Shown: piece after piece, positions 14,229-23,645 of the stretch | Position numbering within the stretch: position 1 is the first letter of the stretch | Layout of the letters: each line of letters begins with the position of its first letter | DNA from: Alphaproteobacteria bacterium | GTDB lineage: Bacteria; Pseudomonadota; Alphaproteobacteria; Rickettsiales; UBA8987 | Assembly (NCBI GenBank): GCA_030429725.1 | Contig: JAUIEX010000011.1 | Coordinates: forward strand, 1 to 45,229 | DNA length: 45,229 nt | Direction: 5' to 3' | Program-made: the position numbers and the translations under genes | The notes under the pieces: model-generated | Seen by the model: the letters and a program-made list of their open reading frames with translations, nothing else | Databases searched by the model: none | Told to the model about the DNA's origin: nothing

Positions 14229-15224
14229 ATGACTGCCTCTGTGGATATTTTGCACGACATTATCACCTCACCGTTCATTCAGTTCTTTATATTGGCGCTT
14301 ATCGCCGGGCTGGTGAAATCGGATCTCTTCCTGCCCGATCAAATTGCCAAAGCGTTGGCCATGTACCTGATGCTGGCTATCGGGATGAAAGGCGGTCTTG
14401 CTATTCGGCAAAGTGACGTTGATCTTTCAGAAGTTGCAATGGTGCTTGCCAGCGGAGTGATCGTAGGTTTTACCCTGCCCCTTATCGGCTTTTTTCTGCT
14501 CCGCAAAACAACCGCTCTTTCGCGGATTGACTCCGCCGCAGTTGCGTCACATTATGGCTCTGTCAGTGTTGTTACATTCAGCTATGCCACCAGCTTCCTT
14601 GCCGGTAAAAATTATGATTATCAGGGGTATATCGTTACCCTTATGGCGCTGATGGAAGCGCCGGCGATTATCTCCTGCCTTATCCTCGCGCGTGATTCAA
14701 GGCAGTTAAAAAAATCGGAAAAGCGCCATTTATTTTCACGGCGATTACTTCAGGAAACATTATTTAATGGTAGCATTGTGCTGCTTTTCGGCGGCATTAT
14801 CATTGGCCTGACCGGTCAGGAAGGCCGCATTGATGTGGTGAAGCAATATCTCATTGACCCATTCCCGGCCGTGCTCTGCATTTTCCTGCTGGAGCTTGGC
14901 CTGCTGACGGCAAGAAAGCTGGAAAATCTTAAACTTTTTTCAAAAGGCACGCTTCTCTTCGGCATTTATATGCCACTCATCGGCGCCGCTTTGGGGATCA
15001 CGATTTCCAAAATACTTGGCCTTGCCTTGCCGGAAATGGTGCTTTTTGCCACGCTTTGCGCCAGCGCGTCATATATTGCCGTGCCGGCAGCGCTGCAAAT
15101 TGCCCTGCCCAAGGCAAACCCGGCACTTTATGTTACGTCCTCACTGGCCATCACTTTTCCGTTTAACCTGATCATTGGCATCCCGCTTTATTACCAGGTC
15201 AGCAAATGGGCTATTGGCCTGTAA
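14229..15224 (+). CDS. SbtA-family (DUF897) sodium-dependent bicarbonate transporter-like protein
   Basis: This 331-residue membrane protein has about ten hydrophobic segments in two related halves, as in the SbtA family of Na+/HCO3- symporters. Recognisable family stretches are LMLAIGMKGG in the first half, the SAAVASHYGSVSVVTF motif around residue 100 and the ASASYIAVPAALQIALPKANP segment near the end. In cyanobacteria SbtA concentrates inorganic carbon; in heterotrophic bacteria the substrate is mostly untested. No SbtB-type PII regulator is adjacent. ATG 14229 is preferred over the in-frame TTG at 14217, though neither has a good ribosome-binding site. It starts 38 nt after dnaB and converges with hisA. 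Confidence 0.85.
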   Translation: MTASVDILHDIITSPFIQFFILALIAGLVKSDLFLPDQIAKALAMYLMLAIGMKGGLAIRQSDVDLSEVAMVLASGVIVGFTLPLIGFFLLRKTTALSRIDSAAVASHYGSVSVVTFSYATSFLAGKNYDYQGYIVTLMALMEAPAIISCLILARDSRQLKKSEKRHLFSRRLLQETLFNGSIVLLFGGIIIGLTGQEGRIDVVKQYLIDPFPAVLCIFLLELGLLTARKLENLKLFSKGTLLFGIYMPLIGAALGITISKILGLALPEMVLFATLCASASYIAVPAALQIALPKANPALYVTSSLAITFPFNLIIGIPLYYQVSKWAIGL

Positions 15225-15259
15225 AACAGCACCAATATTATTAAAAAACCAAACGAAGA

Positions 15260-15982
15260 TTAGCTTAAAGCGGCGATGCCTTCCGGCACGGTGAAAGCAC
15301 CATCATAAATAGCGCGGCCGGAAATAGCGCCTTCAATATTGCCTTGTTTTATCTGAGCAATTGCCTTCAAATCTTCTAACGATGACACACCACCCGAAGC
15401 AATGATGGGAATGGAAACCGCCGCCGCAAGTGCCCGCGTACCTTCAATATCAGGCCCTTCCATGGCACCATCACGCCCCACATCCGTATAAATAATGGCG
15501 GCCACGCCGGCATCTTCAAATTGTTGCGCTAATTCAATAACCTGAAGTTCAGAGACTTCTGCCCAGCCCTCCACGGCCACCATGCCGTCGCGTGCATCAA
15601 TGCCCACACAAATCTGCCCCGGATAATGCCGGCAGGCATCTTTCACCAGCTCCGGTTGACGCAGCGCCACCGTTCCCAGAATAACCCGCTTCACACCAAG
15701 TGAAAGCCAGTAGGTTATGGTCTCCATCGAACGAATGCCGCCACCCAGCTGAATCGGCACATTCACCGCCTCTAAAATTGCTCTTACTGAATCACCATTC
15801 ACCGGCTCCCCGGCAAATGCACCATTTAAATCAACCACATGGATCCACTGCGCTCCGGCTTCTGCAAAAGCTTTCGCCTGCGCCGCCGGGCTGTCGGAAA
15901 ACACCGTTGCCTGCGCCATATCGCCTTTATAAAGCCGCACGCATTGGCCGTCTTTAAGGTCAATTGCCGGAAATAAAATCAC
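15260..15982 (-). CDS. hisA: Phosphoribosylformimino-5-aminoimidazole carboxamide ribotide isomerase
   Basis: HisA is the (beta-alpha)8 barrel enzyme that isomerises ProFAR to PRFAR in histidine synthesis. The start [17 protein letters not shown], the central QLGGGIRS and a [10 protein letters not shown] motif are diagnostic, and [13 protein letters not shown] marks the second phosphate site. The length of 240 is normal. The start codon is GTG, immediately after the hisH stop (TAAGTG), so translation is coupled. HisF, which uses PRFAR, would normally follow but does not; the next gene is on the opposite strand. Confidence 0.96.
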   Translation of the reverse strand: MILFPAIDLKDGQCVRLYKGDMAQATVFSDSPAAQAKAFAEAGAQWIHVVDLNGAFAGEPVNGDSVRAILEAVNVPIQLGGGIRSMETITYWLSLGVKRVILGTVALRQPELVKDACRHYPGQICVGIDARDGMVAVEGWAEVSELQVIELAQQFEDAGVAAIIYTDVGRDGAMEGPDIEGTRALAAAVSIPIIASGGVSSLEDLKAIAQIKQGNIEGAISGRAIYDGAFTVPEGIAALS

Positions 15983-16618
15983 TTAGCGCTCCATCATCAG
16001 GAAGTTATGAATAATCTTCAGCCCCAGTTGCTGGCTTTTTTCCGGGTGAAATTGCACACCCATCATATTATCACGGCCAACGGCCGCCACAATTTTCGTG
16101 CCATAACCCACCTCGGCAATCACATCGGACGGGTCTTCGCAATGCATGGAATAGGAATGCACAAAATAAGCATGATCATTCGGCTCAACACCACTCATCA
16201 GCGGGTGCGGGTTGACCAGTTCCAGCTCATTCCATCCCATATGCGGAATCTTCAACGCCGGGTCATCAGGGATAATGGCCGTGACACCGCCGCCAATCCA
16301 GCCCAGCCCTTCATGCTGGCCATTCTCTTCGCCATATTCCGCCATCAGCTGCATGCCAACGCAAATACCCAGAAATGGCGTGCCACATTCATGCACAAAA
16401 TAATTCAATGCCTCAACCATGCCATCAACGGCGGATAAACCCGCCATACAATCGCCAAAAGCACCAACTCCAGGCAGCACAATATGCGTTGCCGCTTCCA
16501 ATTCCTCCGGATTTGCCGTCACATTCACCGCGCCATCATGCATGGCAGCCGCACGCGCAAAGGCCTTCTCCGCTGAATGCAAATTGCCCGATCCATAATC
16601 AATAATCGCAATCTTCAT
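15983..16618 (-). CDS. hisH: Imidazole glycerol phosphate synthase, glutaminase subunit
   Basis: HisH hydrolyses glutamine and feeds ammonia to HisF. The class I glutamine amidotransferase triad can be seen: nucleophile Cys in the FLGICVGMQL elbow near residue 85, and His/Glu in GVQFHPEKSQ near the C-terminus. The oxyanion PGVGAFG loop near residue 50 is also present. Its 211 residues fit the family. The start overlaps the stop of the DUF2628-like gene by 4 nt, and hisA follows directly. hisF is not in the window. Confidence 0.96.
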   Translation of the reverse strand: MKIAIIDYGSGNLHSAEKAFARAAAMHDGAVNVTANPEELEAATHIVLPGVGAFGDCMAGLSAVDGMVEALNYFVHECGTPFLGICVGMQLMAEYGEENGQHEGLGWIGGGVTAIIPDDPALKIPHMGWNELELVNPHPLMSGVEPNDHAYFVHSYSMHCEDPSDVIAEVGYGTKIVAAVGRDNMMGVQFHPEKSQQLGLKIIHNFLMMER

Positions 16619-17097
16619 GCTCCGGCCGAACCTCGCAAATAGGCATCTTCATTCACCGCATCATCGTGAGCAGAAGGTTGCTTTAAGAACATTGCCGCAT
16701 CAATCAACCCAGCATCAAACGCACGCTGAATTGCAGAAACTTCATCCGGCGCAACCACCACCCCTTTCAAAATGAAACGCCCTTTTTTCAGCAAGGAACG
16801 CAGACGCCACTCAACAGCAGAAAGCCCCACCCAAAATTGGAAACCGATGGATAAAATCTGCGCCTGAAGGGGGTTTAGCACTTCATGCTCCTCCAACCGC
16901 ATCACCAGAAAAGCCAGCGCCAATGCCAGAAAAAGAATGCGCCACTGACGGCGATAAACCAGCCAAACCGGCGTAAAAAAGAAAGCCCAGAAGCTGAAAC
17001 CCTCTTTCAGCAGATTGAAATCTTCTAAAGAAGCCGGGTTTTCTTTCAGCAAAATATTATAAGTTAATAAACCACGCCTAAACATAACCTGCTTCAT
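16615..17097 (-). CDS. DUF2628-like membrane protein of the his cluster
   Basis: This protein of about 160 residues has two or three hydrophobic segments (around 38-50, 52-66 and 81-97 of the product) preceded by SFWAFFFTPVWLVYRRQW. That pattern resembles DUF2628, a family of small membrane proteins found in alphaproteobacterial his operons near hisH. The function is unknown. The C-terminal third is soluble and predicted helical (EVSAIQRAFDAGLIDAA). ATG 17097 is preferred; a frame from 17106 adds three residues. Its stop overlaps the hisH start (ATGA), so it is the first visible gene of the his transcript. It follows holC on the same strand after a gap of about 54 nt. Confidence 0.65.
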   Translation of the reverse strand: MKQVMFRRGLLTYNILLKENPASLEDFNLLKEGFSFWAFFFTPVWLVYRRQWRILFLALALAFLVMRLEEHEVLNPLQAQILSIGFQFWVGLSAVEWRLRSLLKKGRFILKGVVVAPDEVSAIQRAFDAGLIDAAMFLKQPSAHDDAVNEDAYLRGSAGA

Positions 17098-17151
17098 ATG
17101 CAGCAACTATTCCCACGTATCAAGGCTTATCTTATGGAAAACAACAGTAAT

Positions 17152-17604
17152 CTAAACGGCCTTCTTCTCCCAGCCGCCGCTTGGTTGCTGCTGCCAATAG
17201 GTCAAATCGCACCCTTCCTGCTTGTAATGCGCCCAGCGCTTTCTGGCCGCGTTCAGCGCCGCCTCATCCTGCCCGTCAAACATATCCAGCACCCGCTCAT
17301 AGGCCGCATCTTCCGCCACCTGAACATCTCCGCTAACCAGTAAAATCTCGGCCTGATTCGGGTTTACATCCTCCGTTGTCAAAAAGATCGGCTGGCGCAC
17401 CGGCGGCACATCGTCATTCGCCGTGCCATGCGGCAGGAAAAAGTTCTTACCCTTCGTCCACAGCGCCGCATCAAGCATTTGCAGCCGCGCTTCATCCGCG
17501 CAGCGGATCACCACCCGCTTTCCAGCAGTAAGCACCTTGTTCAAAAGTGGCGGCAATGCAGATTCCACATCCGTCTTCGTAAGGTGATAAAAAGCAATTT
17601 CCAT
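17152..17604 (-). CDS. holC: DNA polymerase III chi subunit
   Basis: Chi joins the clamp loader to single-strand-binding protein. The 150-residue product has the family start (EIAFYHL), the KVLTAGKRVVIRCADEARL region and the LDAALWT...FLPHG segment followed by QPIFLTT. The C-terminal RWAHYKQEGCDLTYWQQ stretch matches the alphaproteobacterial form. It starts 9 nt after pepA, and the pepA-holC pairing is conserved across proteobacteria, which strengthens the call. Confidence 0.93.
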   Translation of the reverse strand: MEIAFYHLTKTDVESALPPLLNKVLTAGKRVVIRCADEARLQMLDAALWTKGKNFFLPHGTANDDVPPVRQPIFLTTEDVNPNQAEILLVSGDVQVAEDAAYERVLDMFDGQDEAALNAARKRWAHYKQEGCDLTYWQQQPSGGWEKKAV

Positions 17605-17613
17605 TACCTGAAG

Positions 17614-19116
17614 TTAACCCTCATAATGATTCGCAATCAGCCGATCCAGCAACCGCACGCCATAGCCCGAAGCACCGGCAGGCGTCACATCCTTGGCTTT
17701 TTCAGCCCAGGCCACCCCGGCAATGTCGATATGCGTCCACGGCACATCATTGACAAAACGGCATAAGAACTGCGCTGCGGTGATACTGCCACCGCCCTTG
17801 GTATTGCTGATATTCTGCACATCGGCAATTTTGGAATCAATCTGCTTGTCATATTCCTCGCCCTGAGGAAGCTGCCACACGCGCTCATCCACCTGCTCGC
17901 CGGCTTCGAATAAACGATCCGCCAGATCCTGCTCATTGGTAAAAATTCCTGCGCGATGTTGCCCCAGCGTCACCACAATTGCACCTGTCAGCGTTGCCAG
18001 GTCGATCATAAAGCGCGGCTTGAAACGATCCTGACAATACCACAGCGCATCCGCCAGCACGAGCCGCCCTTCCGCGTCCGTATTCAGCACCTCAATCGTC
18101 TGCCCGCTCATGGAAGTCACCACATCGCTTGGACGCACAGCAGAACCGCTTGGCATATTTTCTACCAGCCCGATCACACCAATTGCGTTCACCTTGGCTT
18201 TTCGCCCGGCCAGCGCCACCATTGCCCCCACCACAGAGGCCGAACCGCCCATGTCATATTTCATATCTTCCATGCCATTGGATGGCTTGATGGAAATGCC
18301 ACCCGTGTCAAAGCACACACCTTTTCCAACAAAGGCCACCGGCTGACTTTTTCCGGCATTGTTCCACTGCATCACCACCAGCTTGGATTCTTTCTCACTG
18401 CCTTGCCCAACGCACAGCAGAGAGCCCATGCCAAGCTTCTGCATCTCTTTTTCGCCCAGCACTTCCACTTTCACGCCCAGCGGCTTCATCATCTCTTTCA
18501 CGCGATCTGCATAGGAAGCAGGGTAAAGAATATTTGGTGGCTCACTCACCAGATCACGCGCCACAAACACCCCATCGGCAATGGCTTTTAAAGCACGATA
18601 TTGCTTCTCCGCACCACTATGCCCGGCCAATCTCACGCAAAGCATGGTAAAAGCAGGCTTTTTATCTTCCAGCTTCTTCGTGAAATAGCGATTAAAGCGG
18701 TAAGATTTCAGGAAAACGCCATAGGCCAGATGTGCCGCCACAAATTCCGGCGCAAAGCCGCCAATTTCATACTCCACCAGCAGCGTCACATCATCCAGCT
18801 TTGCATGGTCAAGATAGCTATAAAGCTTGCCGCCAAGGGCGGATATATCCTTTTCTTCCTTCACTGTTTTTGACGCATCGGCAGGATCACCCACGCCAAT
18901 CAGAACCACGGCACGTAACGCACCCAAACCGCCATTAACCGTTAAAAACTTGCCCTTTTCACCCTTATAATCATTCGCGGCAATAGCATCGGCAATGATA
19001 TTTCCATGATCTTCATCCAGTTTTTTTAACTGGCCTGTCAGCTCACCAACTCCCGCCACGGGTATCACTAAAACCCCGGCTTTTGGCAAAGTTGCATCGT
19101 TGAACGTAATTTTCAT
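17614..19116 (-). CDS. pepA: Cytosol (leucyl) aminopeptidase
   Basis: PepA is a hexameric M17 metallopeptidase that removes N-terminal residues in the cytosol and, in some bacteria, binds DNA. The signature NTDAEGRLVLAD and upstream FVGKGVCFDTGG and MKYDMGGSASV motifs supply the two-metal ligands; the catalytic Arg lies in the signature. The length of 500 residues is standard. GGAGA is about 8 nt before the ATG. It is divergent from lptF, an arrangement conserved in proteobacteria, with an 83-nt gap that must hold both promoters; no clear pair of boxes stood out. Confidence 0.97.
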   Translation of the reverse strand: MKITFNDATLPKAGVLVIPVAGVGELTGQLKKLDEDHGNIIADAIAANDYKGEKGKFLTVNGGLGALRAVVLIGVGDPADASKTVKEEKDISALGGKLYSYLDHAKLDDVTLLVEYEIGGFAPEFVAAHLAYGVFLKSYRFNRYFTKKLEDKKPAFTMLCVRLAGHSGAEKQYRALKAIADGVFVARDLVSEPPNILYPASYADRVKEMMKPLGVKVEVLGEKEMQKLGMGSLLCVGQGSEKESKLVVMQWNNAGKSQPVAFVGKGVCFDTGGISIKPSNGMEDMKYDMGGSASVVGAMVALAGRKAKVNAIGVIGLVENMPSGSAVRPSDVVTSMSGQTIEVLNTDAEGRLVLADALWYCQDRFKPRFMIDLATLTGAIVVTLGQHRAGIFTNEQDLADRLFEAGEQVDERVWQLPQGEEYDKQIDSKIADVQNISNTKGGGSITAAQFLCRFVNDVPWTHIDIAGVAWAEKAKDVTPAGASGYGVRLLDRLIANHYEG

Positions 19117-19199
19117 CAGGAAGTCTCCATTGTAGAGTTGCGTATCGTCACCTAACGGTTATAGGAATAGAAACAGGCCACCGCAAGCAGGGAGATTCA

Positions 19200-20348
19200 G
19201 TGTACACCCATAATTTCTATATTTTTAAGAAGCTGGTTGGTCCCATGGTACTTATCTGCTTCAGCCTGACTGCCGTGGCCTGGCTTACGCAGTCTTTGCG
19301 CTTTATTGACCTGGTGGTTAATCGCGGCCTGGGCGGCAGCATGTTCCTCTATCTTTCTTCACTGATGATCCCGGCATTACTATGGGTCACTTTGCCCATC
19401 GCATTATTTATTACCATTACGGTTGTCTTTCAAAAAATGCAGCAGGATAGTGAAATTACGGTGATGCGAGCCGCCGGTTTCAGCCGGTATGACATCATTC
19501 GCCCGGCGGTGTTTTTCACGCTTTTAGTAACCCTTGCCGCCTATAGCATCGGCCTATATCTTTTGCCAAAATCATATCGTGAATTTAAAGATTTACAGAT
19601 GGTTATACGAAATAGCTATACCGCTACCTTACTTCAGGAAGGTGTCTTTTCCTCCCCTTCCGAACATTTAACCGTTTATATCAGAGAGCGGGATGAGAAC
19701 AATAAATTACGGGGCATTCTGGTGCATGACACCTCCAACCCCAACCAACATATTACCTACATGGCTAATCAGGGCATTATCAGCAGCACAGATGAAGGGC
19801 CTGTGGCAATCCTTGAACATGGCAACCGGCAAACCGTTAACCCGGAAGATGGCAGCCTGAGCTTCCTGCATTTTGAACGCTATACCTTAACGCTCGCCAC
19901 ATTGAATTTAGCAGATATGACGGCACGCATCCGCGAACCGAAAGAGCGCTATTTGCATGAACTTTTTTCTCCACAAGATACTCAAGAGGCTCATCTGCTG
20001 AATAAATTTAAAGCTGAGGGACATTTTCGCATTGTCTGGCCGCTGGTAAACATTGCCATTATGTGCCTTGCCTTACTGCCCCACATGACAGGCAGCCACC
20101 GCCGGCGCAGCAGCTTTAAGCGCATCCTTTTTTGCAGCTTTATCAGCTTAATCATGATCTTGGTCATTCTTGGCATAGGTCGATCCATTGCCAGCCAGCC
20201 GGAGTTAGTTGCATGGCTTTACATCATCCTTGCCTGCATTCTTGCAGTTAGCCTCTATCTGGTCAGCTTCAACCATAATGAGATTTTGCAGCGCTATTAT
20301 GACCACAAAATGAAGCAGCTTCGGCTTGAGCAGGGAGAACTGCAATGA
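19200..20348 (+). CDS. lptF: LPS export ABC transporter permease LptF
   Basis: LptF and LptG form the membrane part of the LptB2FG transporter that extracts lipopolysaccharide from the inner membrane. The 382-residue product has the YjgP/YjgQ plan: three N-terminal helices (about 15-35, 53-82 and 97-122), a periplasmic beta-jellyroll (about 130-265) and three C-terminal helices. The coupling-helix ITVMRAAGFSRYDI segment is typical. The start is GTG 19200 with AGGGAG about 7 nt upstream. It overlaps lptG by 4 nt. Confidence 0.95.
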   Translation: MYTHNFYIFKKLVGPMVLICFSLTAVAWLTQSLRFIDLVVNRGLGGSMFLYLSSLMIPALLWVTLPIALFITITVVFQKMQQDSEITVMRAAGFSRYDIIRPAVFFTLLVTLAAYSIGLYLLPKSYREFKDLQMVIRNSYTATLLQEGVFSSPSEHLTVYIRERDENNKLRGILVHDTSNPNQHITYMANQGIISSTDEGPVAILEHGNRQTVNPEDGSLSFLHFERYTLTLATLNLADMTARIREPKERYLHELFSPQDTQEAHLLNKFKAEGHFRIVWPLVNIAIMCLALLPHMTGSHRRRSSFKRILFCSFISLIMILVILGIGRSIASQPELVAWLYIILACILAVSLYLVSFNHNEILQRYYDHKMKQLRLEQGELQ

Positions 20349-21490
20349 AATTCCCGCTCACACTCAGCTGGCACATCAGTAAACGCTTTCTGATTTATAT
20401 GCTGATTGCGCTTTGCGCCTGCTGGGTCTTGATTATTTTGATTGATGCTATTGAACTGTTGAGGCGCACGCAAAATAAGGACATTCCCACGGATATCTTT
20501 ATCCAAATGCTTATTTTAAAATTCCCCCTCTTTGGCCAGAAGATTATTCCGTTTGCCATTCTCATCGCCACCATTCTCACTTTCAATCAGCTCTCACGCT
20601 TTCACGAGCTTGAAGTTATCAAAGCTGCCGGCATCTCAATCTGGCAAATGTTAATTGGCCCGGCTACGATCACCATACTAGTCAGCATCATTTTTCTGAC
20701 CTTTATTAACCCCCTCGCCTGTACCATGCTCACGGCGTATGAACGCCTGGAAACCCGTTACCTCATCGGCAAAAGCAGCATGCTCTCTCTTGGAAAATCC
20801 GGCCTGTGGCTGCGTCAGGTGCAGTTAAATTTAAATACGGCAAACGACCCCGAATCAGAAATATACAACACGGATGGCGACCTGATTCTGCACGCGCAAT
20901 CCGTACCCATTAACACCGCCACCAGCATTGTTCTTAAAGAAGTGAATATCTATCAGTTTAACAATGTTGGGCTTTTTTATGAGCGGCTTGATGCCGAGAT
21001 GGCCAAACTACTGGATAATTTCTGGCATCTGAAAAATGTCACAATTTCCAGACCCAATGGCAGCTTTGAAAAGCTGGATGAGTATTTTCTGGAAACCGAC
21101 TTCACCGTCGACGACATAAATAACAGCTTTGTTTCACCGGAAACTGTTTCTTTTTGGGCACTTGCAGAATTTATTGAAACCATCACCAAAACAGGGTTTT
21201 CCGCACTTCCGCACCGGCTGCACTGGCATCAACTTCTTTCTAGTCCATTGTTATACATAGGAATGTTGCTTCTCGCCACATCCTTCTCACTGCAACCGGC
21301 GCGCAAAGGGCGGCAGGGGCTGCTCATCGCTTTAAGTGTGTTAATCGGTTTTCTCGTGTATTTTCTAGTGAGTGTTATTGCATCATTCGGCCTGTCCGGA
21401 ACCCTGCCCGTTGCTATTGCGGCATGGATTCCACCCGTGATGGTAACGTTGCTGGGCATTGGGGTGCTGGTGCATGTTGAGGAGGGTTAA
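20345..21490 (+). CDS. lptG: LPS export ABC transporter permease LptG
   Basis: This is the second permease of LptB2FG, 381 residues with the same three-helix, beta-domain, three-helix organisation. The ELEVIKAAGISIWQML coupling helix near residue 90 is the family hallmark. It overlaps lptF (ATGA at 20345) and its stop directly abuts the lptD start. The ATPase LptB and the bridge proteins LptA and LptC are not in the window and must lie elsewhere. Confidence 0.95.
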   Translation: MKFPLTLSWHISKRFLIYMLIALCACWVLIILIDAIELLRRTQNKDIPTDIFIQMLILKFPLFGQKIIPFAILIATILTFNQLSRFHELEVIKAAGISIWQMLIGPATITILVSIIFLTFINPLACTMLTAYERLETRYLIGKSSMLSLGKSGLWLRQVQLNLNTANDPESEIYNTDGDLILHAQSVPINTATSIVLKEVNIYQFNNVGLFYERLDAEMAKLLDNFWHLKNVTISRPNGSFEKLDEYFLETDFTVDDINNSFVSPETVSFWALAEFIETITKTGFSALPHRLHWHQLLSSPLLYIGMLLLATSFSLQPARKGRQGLLIALSVLIGFLVYFLVSVIASFGLSGTLPVAIAAWIPPVMVTLLGIGVLVHVEEG

Positions 21491-23644
21491 TTGCAGGGAT
21501 TTTTGATACTAATCGCCATTGGCTTGATTGGCAGCTCCATCGCAACGGCCTCTGCGGAGGAGCAGCTTGTTTTGGAAGCCGATAATTTCTCCTACGATCA
21601 GGATTCTCAAACCGCTTCCGCCAAGGGCAACGCCGTGGCTACTTATGATCAACAGAAGCTTGCGGCTGAATCAATCACCTATAAAAAAGCCGAAGGGAAA
21701 GTTATCTTAGAAGACAATCTGATGTTTCAGGATGCCGCAGGCAACCGCTTCTTTGCGCAGGATGCCACCTTTTCAGACACTCTCACCTCTGGCGAGGTCA
21801 ACCATATTAACGGCGTATTAAGTGACAATTCCCGCCTTGCTGCGGATAATGCCACACGTATTGATGAGAATAATTTCGAATTTCGTAATGTCGTCTACAG
21901 CCCCTGTAAACTCTGCACGAATGGCGATAAACACACACCTTTATGGCGTATCACGGCCGATGAAATTCATCTTGATCAAACAGCCGAAAAACTCACATAC
22001 AGCAATGCCACCTTTGACCTCAAAGGCATTCCAATCCTCTACACCCCTTACCTTTCTCATGCCACGCCGGAAGCAACGCGAAAAAGTGGCTTCTTAATTC
22101 CAACTTACCGCAGTGACAGCCTGCTTGGCCTCTCCGCCAGCGTGCCTTACTATTTCAACTTAGCCCCCAACTACGACTTAACGCTTACCCCCACACTGAC
22201 CAGCAGCGAGGGAACAATTCTCTCCGGCGATTGGCGCCATCGGACAGAGACAGGACGCTACGATATTGAGGCCAGTATTACCAACCCTAAGGAGCGGGAT
22301 ATTCTTGGCAATCAAACAACCGGACGCGACCTTCGCGGTCACATTCGCGCCAAAGGCGGCTTCGGCATTGATGAACATTGGGGATGGGGCTTTGATATTG
22401 ATCGCGCCTCTGATGATACATACCTGCGCCGTTATAATATCAGCAATGAAGATCTCTTAACCTCACGCCTATTCTCTAATTATCTGAATCAGCGTGATTT
22501 TATTGGCATTGAGGGCATATCATTTCAGGGACTGAACCAGTCGGACGACCCGGATACCACTCCACTGATTCTGCCACTTGTCACCAGCCATTTTGAGCGA
22601 GCCGCCACAGATATTGCGCCCAATGCCCGCTACACGCTCGATAGCAGCCTGCTCTCACTTAGCCGCCATGAAGGCGTGGATGTGCAGCGCCTGTCTACAA
22701 AAGCCGGCCTCCATTTGCCCTACCTCACCAATAATGGCCATGTCTTTAAATTATCCACCGACCTGCGTGCGGATGCCTATTATGCGGAAAATGTTATCAC
22801 CGGAAAAGGCGTGAATGATGGTTTCACAGGACGTTTGATTCCTCAGGTTGAATTAAACTGGCGCTACCCCCTCATCAAACAAATCAGCAGCACGCAAATC
22901 ATGCTGGAACCATTAGCGGACTTTATTGTTAGCCCTTATGGCGGAAATCCGGATGATATTCCAAACGAAGATAGTCAGGAACTGGAACTGGCGGATGAAA
23001 ACCTCTTCTCTGAAAATCACTTCACCGGGCTGGATCGTGTTGAAGGTGGCCCCCGCACCAATTATGGTTTCCGTGGCGGCATCACCCACACGCTTGGCTA
23101 TACAAACTTCTTATTCGGGCAGGCATACCGCACCAAGACAGACCGTAACTTCACCGAAGAAAGTGGCTTTGCCGATAATTTCTCCGACTATGTTGGACGA
23201 GTGAATATTGGGGATGGTAAGCATCTTGCCGCCACTTATCGCTTCCGTAGTGACAAAGATGATTTCACCATGCGCCGCAATGAAGTGTTTGGTACATTCA
23301 CCTCCAAGCCGCTCCAGCTTACCATCGGCTATAGTCAGCTTGACGAAATTAATGACACATTTGACCGTCAGGAAATTTACGGCTCAACACGTTTTCGGGT
23401 AACCGATCACTGGTCTGTTACTGCCCATGGTCGCCGCGACATGGACGAGGGCATGCGCCCCCTGACAAACGGGGGCATTGCCGACTCCGGCGGGTGGATC
23501 ACCACCGGAACGGGTTTAATTTATGAAGATGAATGCTTTAAGCTGGCCTCTTCCATTCAGCGCGATTATACACGTGATAGAGATATTGAACCTTCAACGT
23601 CCTACACCGTTAAGATAGGGTTGAAAAATTTAGGGAGCTTCTAA
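21491..23644 (+). CDS. lptD: LPS assembly outer-membrane protein LptD
   Basis: LptD is the outer-membrane barrel that inserts LPS into the outer leaflet together with LptE. From TTG 21491 there is a signal sequence (ILIAIGLIGSSIATASA), then an OstA/LptA-like jellyroll (about 25-120) and a C-terminal beta barrel. The conserved YSPCKLC segment near residue 135 carries two Cys; a further Cys lies in DECFKLA near the end, and these could form the disulfides known in LptD. The 717-residue length suits alphaproteobacteria. AGGAGG lies 5 nt before TTG. The gene follows lptG with no gap and precedes surA, whose product helps fold it. Confidence 0.93.
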   Translation: MQGFLILIAIGLIGSSIATASAEEQLVLEADNFSYDQDSQTASAKGNAVATYDQQKLAAESITYKKAEGKVILEDNLMFQDAAGNRFFAQDATFSDTLTSGEVNHINGVLSDNSRLAADNATRIDENNFEFRNVVYSPCKLCTNGDKHTPLWRITADEIHLDQTAEKLTYSNATFDLKGIPILYTPYLSHATPEATRKSGFLIPTYRSDSLLGLSASVPYYFNLAPNYDLTLTPTLTSSEGTILSGDWRHRTETGRYDIEASITNPKERDILGNQTTGRDLRGHIRAKGGFGIDEHWGWGFDIDRASDDTYLRRYNISNEDLLTSRLFSNYLNQRDFIGIEGISFQGLNQSDDPDTTPLILPLVTSHFERAATDIAPNARYTLDSSLLSLSRHEGVDVQRLSTKAGLHLPYLTNNGHVFKLSTDLRADAYYAENVITGKGVNDGFTGRLIPQVELNWRYPLIKQISSTQIMLEPLADFIVSPYGGNPDDIPNEDSQELELADENLFSENHFTGLDRVEGGPRTNYGFRGGITHTLGYTNFLFGQAYRTKTDRNFTEESGFADNFSDYVGRVNIGDGKHLAATYRFRSDKDDFTMRRNEVFGTFTSKPLQLTIGYSQLDEINDTFDRQEIYGSTRFRVTDHWSVTAHGRRDMDEGMRPLTNGGIADSGGWITTGTGLIYEDECFKLASSIQRDYTRDRDIEPSTSYTVKIGLKNLGSF

Positions 23645-23645
23645 A

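Noticed and set aside
17956..18591. Plus-strand frame of 211 codons opposite pepA
   Set aside because: It is rich in His, Thr and Pro, as expected for antisense shadow, and lies wholly within the strongly conserved pepA.
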